Assembly (NCBI GenBank): GCA_910574835.1
Contig: CAJTDE010000001.1
Span: forward strand, 1 to 64,000
Direction: 5' to 3'
From: Clostridia bacterium
Lineage (GTDB): Bacteria > Bacillota > Clostridia > Lachnospirales > Lachnospiraceae
DNA: 64,000 bases
The notes under the pieces are model-generated. The model did not search any database, was not told the DNA's origin, and saw only the letters and a list, made by a program, of their open reading frames with translations. The translations under genes and the position numbers were made by a program. Positions 32,866-41,105 of the stretch are shown piece by piece (within the stretch, counting starts at the first letter, position 1; each line of letters opens with the position of its first letter).

Positions 32866-33834
32866 ATGCTCAGTAACACAATTTGGGTTGCGGAACCAAA
32901 CCGGATTGAGGTAAGACCCACAGAGGTAGCAGATGAGCCTTTATACGACCAGATTCAGGTGGAGGTAAAAGCCTGCGGTGTCTGCGCATGGGATTCCCAT
33001 CTGTTTCAGGGAGAGACGGGGCCAGGTCCCACGCCCTATCCGATTGGCCATGAGGCAATCGGTATTGTAAGAAAAGTTGGGGAAGGCGTAAAGAGTTTTA
33101 AGCCCGGAGATCATGTGTTTTTGGGAAGCGGAAGCAATGAGATGATGACTCAGTATCTGAATGTGATTGCAGACGCAGCAGAGAGGCTTCCGGATGACAT
33201 TACCGACTGGAGTAAATGGATCATAGAACCTACCTGCTGTATAGTAAACCTGCTCAATAAGGCAAAAATCGCGGCAGGAGATACAGTTGCACTGGTTGGC
33301 TGCGGGTATATGGGGCTTTTAACCCTTCAGGGACTGCTGCGGGGATCCCAGGCAGGAAGAATACTTGCTTTTGAAAAGCGTCCGGAAAGAAGAAAGCTGG
33401 CAGAAGGCTATGGTGCAAAGGAAGTCTATGATCCGGACAGTGAGGAAGGAAAGGAGTGTATCCGCAGACTGAAGGAAGCGGGAGGAGCCGATGTAGTGAT
33501 TGAATTTTCAGCAGCAGTTTCCGGCTTTGAGCTGGCTAATGAGCTGATCCGGTATGAATCGGGAACCCTGGTGATCGGAAGCTGGCACCGCCATGAGATG
33601 ACTTTTGACGGAACGAAGTGGCATCTGGGAGGCTTGACGGTATACAATCTGTCGCCCATGAGTCATCGCCATTATACGGATGTGATGAAGCAGACGAGGG
33701 CCATGCTGGAAAGAGGAGTGTACACGCCTCAGGATTTGGTTACCCATGTGGCAGATTACAGAGACTGTCAATCCATATTTGAAAAATCCATCACAAAGGA
33801 AGACGGATATATAAAGGGCGTTATTACATTTTGA
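32866..33834 (+). CDS. medium-chain (zinc-dependent-like) dehydrogenase
   Basis: A 322-residue MDR-family dehydrogenase. Catalytic-zinc ligands are visible at C-G-V-C-A-W-D-S-H (Cys 39), G-H-E (about 61-63) and E-P-T-C-C; NAD(P) binding follows at V-A-L-V-G-C-G-Y-M-G-L. The four-Cys structural zinc lobe is missing: the segment after G-D-H-V-F runs L-G-S-G-S-N-E-M-M-T-Q-Y without Cys. The length is short for an alcohol/polyol dehydrogenase (about 345). In this operon it may oxidise or reduce a sugar derivative before the kinase or lyase steps. Confidence 0.85.
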   Translation: MLSNTIWVAEPNRIEVRPTEVADEPLYDQIQVEVKACGVCAWDSHLFQGETGPGPTPYPIGHEAIGIVRKVGEGVKSFKPGDHVFLGSGSNEMMTQYLNVIADAAERLPDDITDWSKWIIEPTCCIVNLLNKAKIAAGDTVALVGCGYMGLLTLQGLLRGSQAGRILAFEKRPERRKLAEGYGAKEVYDPDSEEGKECIRRLKEAGGADVVIEFSAAVSGFELANELIRYESGTLVIGSWHRHEMTFDGTKWHLGGLTVYNLSPMSHRHYTDVMKQTRAMLERGVYTPQDLVTHVADYRDCQSIFEKSITKEDGYIKGVITF

Positions 33835-33849
33835 TAGGAGGAAATGAAG

Positions 33850-34596
33850 ATGAAAAGAAAAGCGTATATTTTTTATGGCGGATGGGACGGACATGAGCCG
33901 GAGAAGGTAAGTGCAAGATTTAAGAAAATGTTGGAAAATGAGGGCTTCGAGGTGTACCGCGAGGATACACAGGATCGCTTGGATGACGAAACGTTTTTAA
34001 GATCTATGGATCTGATTATTCCTCTCTGGACACAGGGCCATATGGGAGACTGCCGCTGCTTTCGGCTGTCCGATGCCATTGCCTCAGGTGTAGGTCTTGC
34101 GGGATGTCATGGAGGAATGTGCGATGCCTTCCGTTGGAATATTGAATATCAGTTTATGACCGGAAGTCAGTGGGTGGTGCATCCCGGCGATGTATGGTAT
34201 CATCATCTGTCCGATTTGGACCCAAAGAATATGGAAGAGGTAAAACGAGATTATCCAAGCCCTGACGGAGCCTTTGAACGGGAATATGAGGTTCACTTTA
34301 AAAAGGGAAATTCCTCTCCTATTATTGAAGGGCTGGAAGATTTTAAAGTACATACGGAGCAGTATTATCTCCATCTGGACCCCTGTGTAAATGTGCTTGC
34401 AACGACTCAGGTAGATACAATTGGGCCGCATACGCCAAATGGGATTGTGGAGATGCCCGTAGCCTATACAAAGCTGTGGGGAGAGGGCCGCGTATTCTAT
34501 ACCTCTATGGGACATCAGGACAATATTTTTGATATTCCTTCCGTGAATGAGATGGTACGCCGGGGCTTTTTGTGGGCGGCTCGTAAACAGGATTAG
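33850..34596 (+). CDS. ThuA-like domain protein
   Basis: A 248-residue protein of the ThuA-like (class I glutamine-amidotransferase fold) family, as judged by A-Y-I-F-Y-G-G-W-D-G-H at the start, the G-V-G-L-A-G-C-H-G-G-M segment near residue 80-90, and the C-terminal G-R-V-F-Y-T-S-M-G-H. ThuA proteins take part in trehalose/keto-sugar utilisation in rhizobia; the reaction is uncertain in most bacteria. ATG 33850 is eight bases after GGAGG and preferred over ATG 33844. Co-transcribed with the dehydrogenase ten bases upstream. Confidence 0.85.
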   Translation: MKRKAYIFYGGWDGHEPEKVSARFKKMLENEGFEVYREDTQDRLDDETFLRSMDLIIPLWTQGHMGDCRCFRLSDAIASGVGLAGCHGGMCDAFRWNIEYQFMTGSQWVVHPGDVWYHHLSDLDPKNMEEVKRDYPSPDGAFEREYEVHFKKGNSSPIIEGLEDFKVHTEQYYLHLDPCVNVLATTQVDTIGPHTPNGIVEMPVAYTKLWGEGRVFYTSMGHQDNIFDIPSVNEMVRRGFLWAARKQD

Positions 34597-34599
34597 ATG

Positions 34600-34632
34600 A
34601 TCAGGCGGGGTAGCTCTTTGGGCTGCCCTGCT
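34600..34632 (+). terminator. internal hairpin in the sugar operon
   Basis: GCGGGGTAGC pairs with GCTGCCCTGC around a TCTTTGG loop, with wobble pairs. It may attenuate the last two genes or stabilise the upstream message; no long T run. Confidence 0.4.
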
Positions 34633-34699
34633 GTTCTTTCAGCACATCGGAAATGATTTGATTTTTGATATGCTGGTGTGCTGACTGCATGGATAAAAA

Positions 34700-35581
34700 A
34701 TGAAAGGTACGGGATTAAAAAATATGATAAAAGAATTTCCAAGAACTATAGTAGGTGGTGTATCCCTGCCGAGAATGATTATCGGCTGCAACTGGATTTC
34801 CGGTTTCAGCCATAAAAGCGCGGCAGGAGACAGCATGATTCGCCGGAATCACAGTCAGCCGGAATCTGCATCTGCAATTTTTGAAGCTTTTTTGGAAGAG
34901 GATGTAAACGCAGTCCTTGGCCTTTTTGGTGTGGATACAAATTTGAGAAAGGCTGTGGATTTGGCACAGGAGAAAACAGGAAAAGAAATGATTCTTCTTG
35001 ATGAGCCAATTTTAAATATGGATAATACACCTATGGCAAGGCATGAAGCAGAGTTGGAAATTAAGGCATGTGCAAGGCGCGGGGCGAAGTTTTGCCTGCC
35101 TCTTCACTCCTGCATAGAGCAGCTTATAAATAAAAATACGGAGACTATGGATCGATTGCCGGACTATCTTGCAATGATCCGTGAGGCAGGGATGGTTCCG
35201 GGCTTGTCTGCACATATGCCAGAGGTTATCCAGTATGCGGACAAAAATGAATATGACGTGGAGACCTATATTCAGATTTATAACTGCATGGGTTTTTTGA
35301 TGCAAGTTGAAATCGAAAGTGTGATAAAAGTGATCCACAATGCAAAAAAGCCTGTGATTACCATTAAGCCCTGTGCAGCAGGGCGGACCACTCCTTTTGT
35401 GGGTTTGAATTTTGTGTATAACACAATCCGGCCGCAGGATATGGTTTGTATTGGCTGCTTCAATGCGAATGAGGCATACGAGGATTTGGAATATGCAAAA
35501 GCGGCTATAGAACGTCGTCAGCCCATAGTATCACATAGAAATAGCCCTTTGTCTACCACTGTAATTAAAGGATCTATTTAA
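34700..35581 (+). CDS. conserved TIM-barrel-like protein of unknown function
   Basis: A 293-residue soluble protein that I recognise only loosely. It begins R-T-I-V-G-G-V-S-L-P-R-M-I-I-G-C-N-W and continues with F-L-E-E-D-V-N-A-V-L-G-L-F, I-R-E-A-G-M-V-P-G-L-S-A-H-M-P, and K-P-V-I-T-I-K-P-C-A-A-G-R, a pattern of alternating strands and helices like aldo/keto-reductase or related TIM barrels. It lacks the classical D-Y-K-H tetrad as far as I can see. Its place after the ThuA-like gene suggests an isomerase, epimerase or lyase of a modified sugar. ATG 34724 is an alternative start. Confidence 0.55.
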   Translation: MKGTGLKNMIKEFPRTIVGGVSLPRMIIGCNWISGFSHKSAAGDSMIRRNHSQPESASAIFEAFLEEDVNAVLGLFGVDTNLRKAVDLAQEKTGKEMILLDEPILNMDNTPMARHEAELEIKACARRGAKFCLPLHSCIEQLINKNTETMDRLPDYLAMIREAGMVPGLSAHMPEVIQYADKNEYDVETYIQIYNCMGFLMQVEIESVIKVIHNAKKPVITIKPCAAGRTTPFVGLNFVYNTIRPQDMVCIGCFNANEAYEDLEYAKAAIERRQPIVSHRNSPLSTTVIKGSI

Positions 35582-35582
35582 T

Positions 35583-36815
35583 ATGACACGTCTAAAAAAC
35601 TTTTCTTATGCATGGGTGGTTTTTATCAGCCTTATTTTCCTGAAACTTGGAGTAGGCGGTGCGATATATGGTATTACCGGCAATTTTGTTGCACCGGTGG
35701 TTCGGGAACTGGGCTGTACCGTCAGCCAGTTTACTATGGTAGTCAGTATTCAGGCGGCAGTGATGGCTTTTATGTATACAACAGCGGCAAGGGTGATAAA
35801 AAAGAAGAAAATCGGAAGAGTGATGGGCCTGGCAACTCTGGTGCAGGTACTTGGAGTCGCATGGATGGGGACCTGCCAAAGAGTGGAGTTGTTTTACCTT
35901 TCAGGCATTGTTATCGGCGTAGGGGCTTCCTTTACCAGTTTTGTTACAATCCCCATTGTGGTGGATATGTGGTTTCAAAAACAGGCGGGTCTGGTACTTG
36001 GGCTTATAGTTGCGGCAGAGAATATAGCAACTATTTTGTATAGCCTTCTGACTGCGGAGCTGATTGTACGATGCGGATGGAGGCTGACCTATATGCTGAT
36101 AGCTGCGATATCACTGTTCTTGTCCGCGCCGGCAGCTTTTTTCTTTATTAAAACTCCCGGGGAGGCAGGATGTCCGCCTTATGGAGCGGAAACACAGGAA
36201 AAAGAGAAAAAAGCTGAATCTGTGTGGGGGCTGACAAAGAACAAAGCCGTACGCAATCCTGCTTTTTACCTTGTATGGATAATAGGTATGTGCTACAGCA
36301 TAAGCTACAGCGTTCAACAGTACATAGCAGCTTTCGCCACTATGGAGCTTAGACAAAGCATTGCTTATGGTGCCCGGGCGGCAGCTTATATGAGCTTTGG
36401 ATTTATCATCAGCAGTATGATGTTGGGATTCATAAATGACAGGTTCGGTGCAAAGGCCGGTTTAGGTTACGGAGCCATGTGCATCCTCCTGGGTTACGGA
36501 CTTATGGCTTTAAGCATCCGAGTTCCGTCCCTCTGTATTTTGGCAGCGCTAATCGTGGGCTTTGGCGGGAGTATGTACACGGTACAGTGTCCACTGATTA
36601 CCCGTATGGTCTTGGGAAGCAGAGATTATTCTTCCATTTGGTCTTTCATGATGATGGGGAACAGTATGATAGGAGCTTTGAGTTTTTCTTTAGTTGGTCT
36701 TTTTTATGATTGGGGAGGCAGCTACCGGGGAGCTTTTTTTATGGCAATCAGTCTCTATATCATTGCATTTATTGTAGGAACAGCTGCCATTCGGATGGGT
36801 AAAAGACTTCGGTAA
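35583..36815 (+). CDS. major facilitator superfamily transporter
   Basis: A 410-residue protein with twelve hydrophobic segments. The N-half runs A-W-V-V-F-I-S-L-I-F-L-K-L-G-V-G-G and the second half D-R-F-G-A-K-A-G-L-G-Y-G matches the MFS loop motif (D-R-x-G). It resembles the oxalate/formate-antiporter-like and monocarboxylate branch. Starts one base after the preceding stop, so it ends the sugar operon. A second transporter in an operon that already has an ABC importer may export a product or import a glycoside-derived acid. Confidence 0.85.
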   Translation: MTRLKNFSYAWVVFISLIFLKLGVGGAIYGITGNFVAPVVRELGCTVSQFTMVVSIQAAVMAFMYTTAARVIKKKKIGRVMGLATLVQVLGVAWMGTCQRVELFYLSGIVIGVGASFTSFVTIPIVVDMWFQKQAGLVLGLIVAAENIATILYSLLTAELIVRCGWRLTYMLIAAISLFLSAPAAFFFIKTPGEAGCPPYGAETQEKEKKAESVWGLTKNKAVRNPAFYLVWIIGMCYSISYSVQQYIAAFATMELRQSIAYGARAAAYMSFGFIISSMMLGFINDRFGAKAGLGYGAMCILLGYGLMALSIRVPSLCILAALIVGFGGSMYTVQCPLITRMVLGSRDYSSIWSFMMMGNSMIGALSFSLVGLFYDWGGSYRGAFFMAISLYIIAFIVGTAAIRMGKRLR

Positions 36816-36842
36816 AGCATCATCTGTCTGCAAAAAGCCTGT

Positions 36843-37607
36843 TTAAGAATTTTTTTCATAAAGCAGCAAAAGCCCCCGCAGCAAAAGATCCTCATCCACT
36901 AAAATCCGATTCCTGCAAAGGGGAGCAATCACTCCGGCAAGCCCGCCCGTAGCAATCAGCGTACAAGGCTCCCCAAGCTCCTCCTGAATACGGTCAATCA
37001 GTCCGTCCAAGGCTCCGGCATTGCCGTAGAGAATCCCGCTCTTCATAGAATCCACCGTATTACTCCCAATCAGCTTTTTCGGCGGATCAAGCGAAACCTT
37101 GGGAAGCTGCGCCGCCCGGCTGGAAAGGGCGTCAAGCGAAACCATCACCCCCGGCAGAATCATTTTCCCGATAAAAGCCCCGGACTTATCAATCACTGAC
37201 ACCGTAGTAGCCGTCCCCATATCAATCAAAATCTGCGGAGCCGGATAATCGTGAACCGCCGCCACAGCAGCCACCACCAGATCACTTCCCTGCTGCGCCG
37301 GATTATCAACCGCCAGCTTAATACCCGTCTTAATTCCAGGCCCCACCACCAGAAACCGCGACCCCGTAAACCGCTCCGCCGCCAGCTTCACCGTATCCGT
37401 CACCGAGGGAACCACCGAAGAAATAATTCCCCCCTCAACAGCAGAAGCATCAATCCCATACAACGAAAAAGTCTCCCGAAAAATCACCGCATACTCCAGG
37501 CTGGCCGACCGCTGATTCGTCTCAAACCGCTCAAGAAAACACAGCCGTTTTCCGTCAAAGCACCCGATCACAATATTCGTATTTCCAATATCAATCGTCA
37601 AAATCAT
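36843..37607 (-). CDS. coaX: type III pantothenate kinase
   Basis: A 254-residue CoaX, the first enzyme of CoA synthesis. D-I-G-N-T-N-I at the N-terminus (phosphate loop), G-x-G-I-K-T-G near residue 90-100, D-M-G-T-A-T-T near 125-131 and the C-terminal A-T-G-G-L-A-G are the ASKHA motifs of this family. ATG 37607 follows AATGAGGAA; an in-frame ATG at 37625 would overlap it. Next upstream on the same strand is a PanT-like pantothenate uptake component, so precursor uptake and phosphorylation are together. Confidence 0.95.
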   Translation of the reverse strand: MILTIDIGNTNIVIGCFDGKRLCFLERFETNQRSASLEYAVIFRETFSLYGIDASAVEGGIISSVVPSVTDTVKLAAERFTGSRFLVVGPGIKTGIKLAVDNPAQQGSDLVVAAVAAVHDYPAPQILIDMGTATTVSVIDKSGAFIGKMILPGVMVSLDALSSRAAQLPKVSLDPPKKLIGSNTVDSMKSGILYGNAGALDGLIDRIQEELGEPCTLIATGGLAGVIAPLCRNRILVDEDLLLRGLLLLYEKNS

Positions 37608-37856
37608 TTTAAAAATATTCCTCATTTAAAATAAAATCATGGGCTATAACAAAATCCCCCGCAATAAATCAATCACATTCCTCAAAGAAGTATTACAGCA
37701 GCATCAGAAACCATACTTCCATAAATCGGCCCATATCCGGCAAGGCAAAACAACGAATACCCTCCGCGGGCAGAACCACCGCCCACAGAGGGTAAAAATC
37801 CATCAACAAAACTCCGGCACAGCCTTACACAAAGAGCATCTCCCGAACAGAGACCC

Positions 37857-38492
37857 TTACCGAGCCACCGCCATCTGCTTCCTGAAAAATACCAGAAGCG
37901 CCCTTCCAAGCGCCGTCACCAGAACCGCCGCCGCAATAGCCTCCGGAATCCCCGAAGCCGTCACGGTAGCCATAATCAGCCCCCACACAGCATCCAAGGC
38001 AACCTCCTTAGCCGCCGCATACTGAGAAGCCAAAAGCACATAGATACTCCCCATCACAAAAACCGTATTCACCATAGACCCGACAAACCCGGTAATCGGA
38101 AGAGCAACCCAGGGAGACAGACGAAGCTTACGCAGCCCAATCCAGACCCATCCGGCCACAACACCAATCAAAATCCGGCAGCCAATGGCAATCCAGAGCG
38201 TCTTTACAACACCAAGCAAATCCTCCGCAAGAAACGGCGAAAAAGCAAAAGAAAGCAGGGTAGGAGCCGTCGTATTACTAATCATCGAGCAGATCCCAAA
38301 CACGCCCCCCAGAATCGCCCCGGCCGAGGGACCCAAAAGAACCGCCCCAATAATAACCGGAATATGCACAGTTGTTGCCTTAATAATCGGAAGCTGAATC
38401 ATCCCCAACGGCGTATTCGCCAACAGAATCACAATCGCAGCCATAAGTGCAACACTGACCATCCAACGAGTGTCTTTTCTTGATTTCTCCAT
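37857..38492 (-). CDS. panT: ECF transporter S component, pantothenate (PanT-like)
   Basis: A 211-residue membrane protein with five to six hydrophobic helices and the S-component layout: P-L-G-M-I-Q-L-P-I-I-K-A-T-T-V-H-I-P-V-I-I-G near the N-terminus and L-L-G-P-S-A-G-A-I-L-G-G. It should bind vitamin and work with the shared ECF ATPase/T module, which is not in the window. Pantothenate is inferred from resemblance and from the coaX and coaBC neighbours. ATG 38492 has AGGAGG ten bases upstream. 37627-37856 between this and coaX holds no gene. Confidence 0.85.
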   Translation of the reverse strand: MEKSRKDTRWMVSVALMAAIVILLANTPLGMIQLPIIKATTVHIPVIIGAVLLGPSAGAILGGVFGICSMISNTTAPTLLSFAFSPFLAEDLLGVVKTLWIAIGCRILIGVVAGWVWIGLRKLRLSPWVALPITGFVGSMVNTVFVMGSIYVLLASQYAAAKEVALDAVWGLIMATVTASGIPEAIAAAVLVTALGRALLVFFRKQMAVAR

Positions 38493-38730
38493 ATTCAATT
38501 TTCCTCCTAAATGTTATTATTCTCCCAAGGGAGATACAATACAACTACCTTTATACCACAAATCCAAAAAAAAATATACAAAAAAATAAACTTTTTATGC
38601 TATACTAAAAACAGTTCAAAAAGAGCAAAAGAAAAATGCACCCATCAGGGAATCACTAACAGATACATTGTAAACGGTAAATAAAGACATTCTAATCAAA
38701 TCTTTAAATCACCATTTGGAGGAATTGTCT

Positions 38731-39360
38731 ATGGATAAAGATAAAAGAAAATTAACAGAAAAAGAATTGAAACGTAAAGATTCCTTTGAAAAATTAAATT
38801 CTGAAATGCAGCAAAAGGGATATAAAACAAAGAATATGATAATCAATATTCAACAAGCGAATTATTTAGGTCCTTTGAGCATGCTGCCATTTATGATTAT
38901 AATATTCCGGATTTACCATAAGGTAAATGGTTTTGATTTAGAGGGAATTTCCTGGGGATTTGCCGTAACAGCATTTTTATCTATCCTATGCCTAACCATT
39001 CTGCATGAGTTAATACATGGAATCACTTGGGGGATATTTGCAAAAAATCATTTTCACTCAATTGATTTTGGAATCATATGGAGCAGTTGTTCCCCATACT
39101 GTACTTGTTCCGAACCGCTGAAAAAGTGGCAATATCTCTTAGGAATTGTTATGCCTACATTAGTTTTAGGAGCCGGAGCAGCAGTAGTTGCAATAATGGC
39201 AAATCAATTACTGCTATTTTTCCTGTCAGAATTTATGCTCCTTTCAGGCGGTGGAGACTTTCTAATTACACTGAAAATTTTGTCATACCGCACAAATAAG
39301 AAAAAAAGTGTATACTGCGATCATCCTTACGAATGCGGTTTTGCTATTTTTGAGAAATAA
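38731..39360 (+). CDS. DUF3267-like membrane zincin (putative metalloprotease)
   Basis: A 209-residue protein with four hydrophobic segments and the metalloprotease motif H-E-L-I-H-G near residue 92. This is the DUF3267 pattern of putative membrane zincins; substrates are unknown. The C-terminal part has a conserved-looking L-L-S-G-G-G-D-F segment that could give the third metal ligand. TGCTATACT at about 38598-38606 is an extended -10 box. A decayed copy of part of this gene is present at 26514-26587. More AT-rich than its neighbours, so it may be acquired. Confidence 0.8.
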   Translation: MDKDKRKLTEKELKRKDSFEKLNSEMQQKGYKTKNMIINIQQANYLGPLSMLPFMIIIFRIYHKVNGFDLEGISWGFAVTAFLSILCLTILHELIHGITWGIFAKNHFHSIDFGIIWSSCSPYCTCSEPLKKWQYLLGIVMPTLVLGAGAAVVAIMANQLLLFFLSEFMLLSGGGDFLITLKILSYRTNKKKSVYCDHPYECGFAIFEK

Positions 39361-39465
39361 ACAACACCTAATCACAAAAGCTTCACCACCAAAGACACAA
39401 TACAAAAAACAACCAAATAACAAACAACAAACCCCGTCCGTCACACACAACAAAAAGGAGCCACC

Positions 39466-40662
39466 ATGTTAAAAGGAAAAACCATAATCCTAGCCGTAAC
39501 CGGCAGCATAGCCGCCTATAAAATTCCAAACCTGGCCCGCATGCTGAAAAAACAAAACTGCAACGTCCAGGTCCTAATGACCAAAAACGCCGCCAACTTC
39601 ATTAATCCAATAACCTTCGAAAGCCTAACCGGAAATAAATGCCTCATCGACACCTTCGACCGCAATTTCCAATACAGCGTCGAACACGTCGCCTTAGCCA
39701 AGCAAGCCAACCTGGTACTAGTCGCTCCCGCATCAGCCAACGTCATCGGAAAAATAGCAGGCGGCATAGCAGATGACATGCTCACCACAACCGTCATGGC
39801 TTGCCCCTGCAAAAAACTCATATCCCCAGCCATGAACCACAACATGTACCATAACCCCATCGTCCAGGACAACCTGACCAAGCTTGCGCATTTCGCCTAC
39901 GAAATCATACCTCCGGAAAAAGGCATGTTAGCCAACGGCGACGAGGGCGACGGCCGAATGCCTGAAGAAAAAATACTCTTAGAATACATCCTGAAAGAAA
40001 TCGCCTGTAAAAAAGATCTGACCGGCAAAAAAATCCTGATAACCGCAGGCGCCACCCGCGAACCCATCGACCCCGTACGCTTCATCACCAACCATTCCAG
40101 CGGAAAGATGGGCATCGCCTTAGCAAGAGCGGCCATGCTCCGCGGAGCAGAAGTCACCCTGGTATCGGCCCACACAGACACAGAGCCACCCATGTTCGTA
40201 CGTACCCTGGCCGTGGCAACAGCCCAGGACATGTTCGAAGCAGTAACAAAAGAAGCCGAAACTGCCGACTACGTAATCAAAGCCGCCGCAGTAGCCGACT
40301 ACACCCCTGTGTCCGCAGCCGATCACAAGCTGAAGAAATCGGACCAGGATCTAACTATAGACCTGAAACGCACAAAAGACATCCTGAAATACCTGGGCGA
40401 GCATAAAAAAGAGGGCCAAATCCTCTGCGGCTTCGCAATGGAGACAGAAGATCTGTTAGAAAATTCCAGAAAAAAGCTGGAATCCAAAAACTGCGATCTC
40501 ATCTGCGCCAACAGCCTGCGCGAAGAAGGCGCCGGCTTCGGAACCGACACCAACCGTATTACCTTACTCACCCGTGAAAAAGAGACAAAATTAGATCTTA
40601 TGACAAAAGAGCAGGCAGCCCACCGCATCCTGGATGCCATTCACTATGAGCTTGCCAAATAA
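39466..40662 (+). CDS. coaBC: phosphopantothenoylcysteine decarboxylase / phosphopantothenate-cysteine ligase
   Basis: A 398-residue bifunctional flavoprotein. CoaC (residues 1-180): V-T-G-S-I-A-A-Y-K, catalytic His in the V-E-H-V-A-L-A segment, P-A-M-N-H-N-M-Y. CoaB (185-398): I-L-I-T-A-G-A-T-R-E-P-I-D-P-V-R-F and N-H-S-S-G-K-M-G. It makes 4'-phosphopantetheine from phosphopantothenate. Divergent from coaX/panT. The coding strand is strikingly C-rich. Confidence 0.97.
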   Translation: MLKGKTIILAVTGSIAAYKIPNLARMLKKQNCNVQVLMTKNAANFINPITFESLTGNKCLIDTFDRNFQYSVEHVALAKQANLVLVAPASANVIGKIAGGIADDMLTTTVMACPCKKLISPAMNHNMYHNPIVQDNLTKLAHFAYEIIPPEKGMLANGDEGDGRMPEEKILLEYILKEIACKKDLTGKKILITAGATREPIDPVRFITNHSSGKMGIALARAAMLRGAEVTLVSAHTDTEPPMFVRTLAVATAQDMFEAVTKEAETADYVIKAAAVADYTPVSAADHKLKKSDQDLTIDLKRTKDILKYLGEHKKEGQILCGFAMETEDLLENSRKKLESKNCDLICANSLREEGAGFGTDTNRITLLTREKETKLDLMTKEQAAHRILDAIHYELAK

Positions 40663-40764
40663 CAACCCTGTATTAGTAATAAATAAATTTTCAGGAGTTA
40701 GGTAATATTTTTATTGATTTTTACACTGTTATTGCATATAATAAAACCAGATAGGAAACTATCT

Positions 40765-40838
40765 TTGGAGAGTTCCTGCCAGATAGTGGAAGATTTTAAA
40801 TTCGGGAGAGTCCCTGCCAGACAGTGGGAGATTTTAAA
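40765..40838 (+). repeat. two 36-37-base direct repeats, each with a small hairpin
   Basis: Copy 1 (40765-40800) holds GGAGAGTTCCTGCCAGATAG and copy 2 (about 40802-40838) GGGAGAGTCCCTGCCAGACA, both followed by GTGG(A/G)AGATTTTAAA. The hairpin GGA-GAGT-TCC in copy 1 becomes GGGA-GAG-TCCC in copy 2. They lie just before a terminator. Confidence 0.7.
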
Positions 40839-40843
40839 CTCAT

Positions 40844-40872
40844 GGGGAGCAGCAATGCTCCCTTATTTTTTT
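40844..40872 (+). terminator. intrinsic terminator
   Basis: GGGAGCA (40845-40851), loop GCAA, TGCTCCC (40856-40862), then a T-rich run. It closes a leader-like region with no gene (40663-40880). Confidence 0.85.
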
Positions 40873-40885
40873 AGAAAGGTATGGA

Positions 40886-41067
40886 ATGGAAGAATTTAAA
40901 CTGTATAGAGTGTTGGACGAATATGCCTGCCGGTGAGAAAAAGGTGATAAAAAATATCATATAAGCAAAAAGCAGAAAATGACTTATCGGCAGGATATGT
41001 AAGAGCGGCACTAGAATATAAGGCATTAGAAAAATTTTGCAGAAGTTTTACAGACGAAAAAAAGTGA
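40886..41067 (+). pseudogene. broken small gene
   Basis: MEEFKLYRVLDEYACR from ATG 40886 stops at once, while the third frame further on reads LSAGYVRAALEYKALEKFC and RSFTDEKK to a stop at 41067. The two pieces look like the ends of one small protein interrupted by a frame change. An overlapping 27-codon frame (MEWKNL...) begins at 40881. I do not recognise the family. Confidence 0.4.
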
Positions 41068-41105
41068 GAAGCTACAACACAAATATTTACCACGGAGGAA
41101 GCAGC

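Noticed and set aside
37639-38025. plus-strand ORF opposite coaX/panT
   Set aside because: It overlaps the PanT-like gene and shows no start signal or homology; it reflects the local A/C-rich plus strand.
40765-40838. possible CRISPR array
   Set aside because: Only two units, directly adjacent without spacers, and no cas genes; these are tandem repeats.
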